DNA from: Pseudopedobacter saltans
GTDB taxonomy: Bacteria > Bacteroidota > Bacteroidia > Chitinophagales > Chitinophagaceae
Direction: 5' to 3'
Assembly: GCA_003241175.1 (NCBI GenBank)
Contig: QFOI01000160.1
Span: 1-7,658 of the forward strand
DNA length: 7,658 nt
Both the position numbers and the translations under genes were made by a program. Shown one piece after another: positions 5,997 to 7,658 of this stretch; within the stretch, counting starts at the first letter, position 1, and every line of letters begins with the position of its first letter. A model generated the notes under the pieces. It was not told the DNA's origin. It worked only from the letters and a program-made list of their open reading frames with translations, and searched no databases.

Positions 5997-7658
5997 TTGT
6001 CCCAGTCAAAAACACTGTTTAGATTTTCTAACGGTTTACATATTTCCCTACGGTTGATAGCGACCTTTTTGGTTGTTTCTATTTCTTTTTTTACCCATGC
6101 ACAGAATGTTGGTTATCTAGAAGGTCGAGTTGTGGACAAGGATAAAAAGCCTATTGCTGGAGCCGCAATTGCGCGTAGTGGTAGAGAAACTGGGGCCGTC
6201 AGTAACGATTCGGGCTTTTTTCAACTGCAGATTCCTTCAGGGAGTATGATTACGGTACAGTTCTCCGCTCTTAATTTCAAATCTGAAAAGAAACGTTACC
6301 TATTAAACAAAAACCAACATCGGCATATCGTTGTGGTATTGGAACCTGAGATCAAAAAACTGAAAGATGTAAAAGTACAGGACAATAAAACTCGTGGACA
6401 GGTCGGAATGATTAGTGTTGATCCTGGAAAGGCGAAAATAAACCCTTCTCCTATTGGCGGTGTGGAAGGCCTTATCAAAACATTGGTTGGTAGCAACAAT
6501 GAACTGACTTCCCAATACAATGTGCGTGGCGGCAACTATGATGAAAACCTGGTTTATGTCAACGATTTTGAAATCTATCGTCCTTTCCTTATTCAAAATG
6601 CGCAGTCAGAAGGCTTGAGCTTTATTAATGCCGACCTCGCAGAAAACGTCAAGTTTTCACTAGGCGGTTTTCAGGCGAAATATGGTGATAAGATGAGTTC
6701 TGTATTGGATGTAACCTACAAACAGCCAGATACAACGGGTGGCTCAGCTTATATTGGAATGTTAGAACAAGGACTTCATTTGGAAGGTGTTACCAAAAAC
6801 AAGAAATTTTCTTATCTGTTTGGAATACGTAACAGAACCAATCGCAATATAACGAGTAGCCAAGCAACAAACGGCAACTATATTCCGTCTTCTTCGGATA
6901 TACAAGGTTTGTTTACTTATGATGCTGGCAAAAATTGGCGATTTGAATTATTGGGTAACTATAACCGTACGAAATTTACTTTTTATCCTCAGGATTTGCA
7001 ACTTACCACTTCCGTCCTTTCTCCTTTTTATACGGCAAATATCAATGCCAATTTTGATTTTATGGGAAGTGAGAAAGACAAATATGTTACCAATTTTGTG
7101 GGCATTACAGCCATCAAACAAGTCAACAAAAACGTACAGTTGAAATGGTTGTTTTCACATTATGGAGACCGTGAAAGTCAGAATAGCGATATTGCTGCCA
7201 CTTATAGTTTGGATGCCAGTGACAATGATGGATCTTCGACAGTATTAGGAAGCGGTTCCAATATCAACTACTCGAGAAACAATCTGAAAATAGACTTGTG
7301 GACAGCCCAGCATAAGGGTTCTTGGCGTTTTGACAAGCATTTTGTGCAATGGGGTTTGTTGTTGGAAAGGCAATCTATCAATAGTAAGATCAACCAATGG
7401 ACTTATCTGGATTCGGCAGGTTACTCTATTCCCAATATTGCAGGTTCGTTAGAGCTCAATGACAAAATGTATGACAATTCTGACTTTTCGCTGACGAGGA
7501 CAACAGGTTTTATTCAAGACAATATACAATTTGGTGAAAATACGATTTTTGCCATCCAGCCAGGGATTCGTTACAATTACAATACTCTCAATAAACAGTT
7601 TTTAATTTCACCTAGAGTGTCGTTTTCCCTGCAACCTACAAATTGGCAAAAAGATATC
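5997..7658 (+). CDS. TonB-dependent outer-membrane receptor (3' end outside window)
   Basis: 554 codons are visible and the frame runs off the right edge. The frame is open from 5847 but has no ATG until about 6246, well inside the first domain. I chose TTG at 5997 because it gives a normal signal peptide: basic residues (K5, R9, R18), the core LIATFLVVSISFF (about 20-32) and a cut at THA|Q (35/36). TTG at 6054 or 6069 would leave no basic region. Next come a carboxypeptidase-regulatory-like beta domain (about 43-117, GRVVDKDKKPIAGA through VVVLEP) and a plug domain (about 150-243) with QYNVRGGNYDENLVYVND, then GFQAKYGDKMSSVLDV. The beginning of an outer-membrane barrel follows, rich in alternating aromatic strands. 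Family role: energy-coupled import of a bulky ligand using TonB and the proton gradient. No SusD-like partner is visible, and the ligand is unknown. Its promoter and operator probably lie at 5940-5996. Confidence 0.88.
   Translation, partial: MSQSKTLFRFSNGLHISLRLIATFLVVSISFFTHAQNVGYLEGRVVDKDKKPIAGAAIARSGRETGAVSNDSGFFQLQIPSGSMITVQFSALNFKSEKKRYLLNKNQHRHIVVVLEPEIKKLKDVKVQDNKTRGQVGMISVDPGKAKINPSPIGGVEGLIKTLVGSNNELTSQYNVRGGNYDENLVYVNDFEIYRPFLIQNAQSEGLSFINADLAENVKFSLGGFQAKYGDKMSSVLDVTYKQPDTTGGSAYIGMLEQGLHLEGVTKNKKFSYLFGIRNRTNRNITSSQATNGNYIPSSSDIQGLFTYDAGKNWRFELLGNYNRTKFTFYPQDLQLTTSVLSPFYTANINANFDFMGSEKDKYVTNFVGITAIKQVNKNVQLKWLFSHYGDRESQNSDIAATYSLDASDNDGSSTVLGSGSNINYSRNNLKIDLWTAQHKGSWRFDKHFVQWGLLLERQSINSKINQWTYLDSAGYSIPNIAGSLELNDKMYDNSDFSLTRTTGFIQDNIQFGENTIFAIQPGIRYNYNTLNKQFLISPRVSFSLQPTNWQKDI

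Noticed and set aside
6296..7143. Short open frames on both strands inside the TonB-dependent receptor.
   Set aside because: The receptor frame is continuous from 5847 to the window end with strong domain signatures, so the others are shadows.
1..7658. A hidden defence system, CRISPR array, prophage, insertion sequence or RNA gene.
   Set aside because: No repeat-spacer pattern, transposase, integrase, tRNA-like fold or known defence domain was seen; the gene content is housekeeping and transport.

Overview
The window looks like an ordinary chromosomal stretch from a member of the Bacteroidota, most probably a Sphingobacterium-like organism of the Sphingobacteriaceae. The evidence is the low-GC coding style, start sites that mostly lack a Shine-Dalgarno sequence, promoter-like TAnnTTTG boxes, a sppA gene divergent from folK, a short lineage-typical deoxynucleoside kinase behind folK, and a TonB-dependent receptor with an N-terminal carboxypeptidase-regulatory-like domain. 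The genus is inferred from general resemblance only.

Left part (1-1461): the window opens inside the C-terminal end of a class III aminotransferase, very probably L-lysine 6-transaminase (lat). A DUF1543 protein with a visible internal duplication follows 16 bases later on the same strand. Convergent to it, on the minus strand, is a small exported protein of unknown function with a lipocalin-like look.

Middle part (1462-5751): sppA (minus strand) encodes a full-length 67K-type signal peptide peptidase with both catalytic residues in place. It diverges from a plus-strand cluster of folK (pterin pyrophosphokinase of folate synthesis), a deoxynucleoside kinase 1 base downstream, and an EntS-like MFS transporter 41 bases further on. 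folK and the kinase are almost certainly co-translated. They are loosely linked in function, because folate cofactors and deoxynucleoside salvage both feed DNA precursor supply. The MFS gene may share the transcript.

Right part (5752-7658): a 245-base gap holds a G/C-rich imperfect inverted repeat that looks like a dispersed intergenic element, a compact hairpin that could act as a terminator, and a perfect 16-base palindrome that may be an operator. A TonB-dependent outer-membrane receptor follows. It has no ATG near its N-terminus, seems to start at TTG, and runs off the right edge.

I found no tRNA, rRNA, CRISPR array, insertion sequence or defence system. Nothing here is convincingly a new biological system. 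The items most worth a second look are the 5752-5996 intergenic region with its repeat and palindrome, the receptor start, and the variant motif in the nucleoside kinase.
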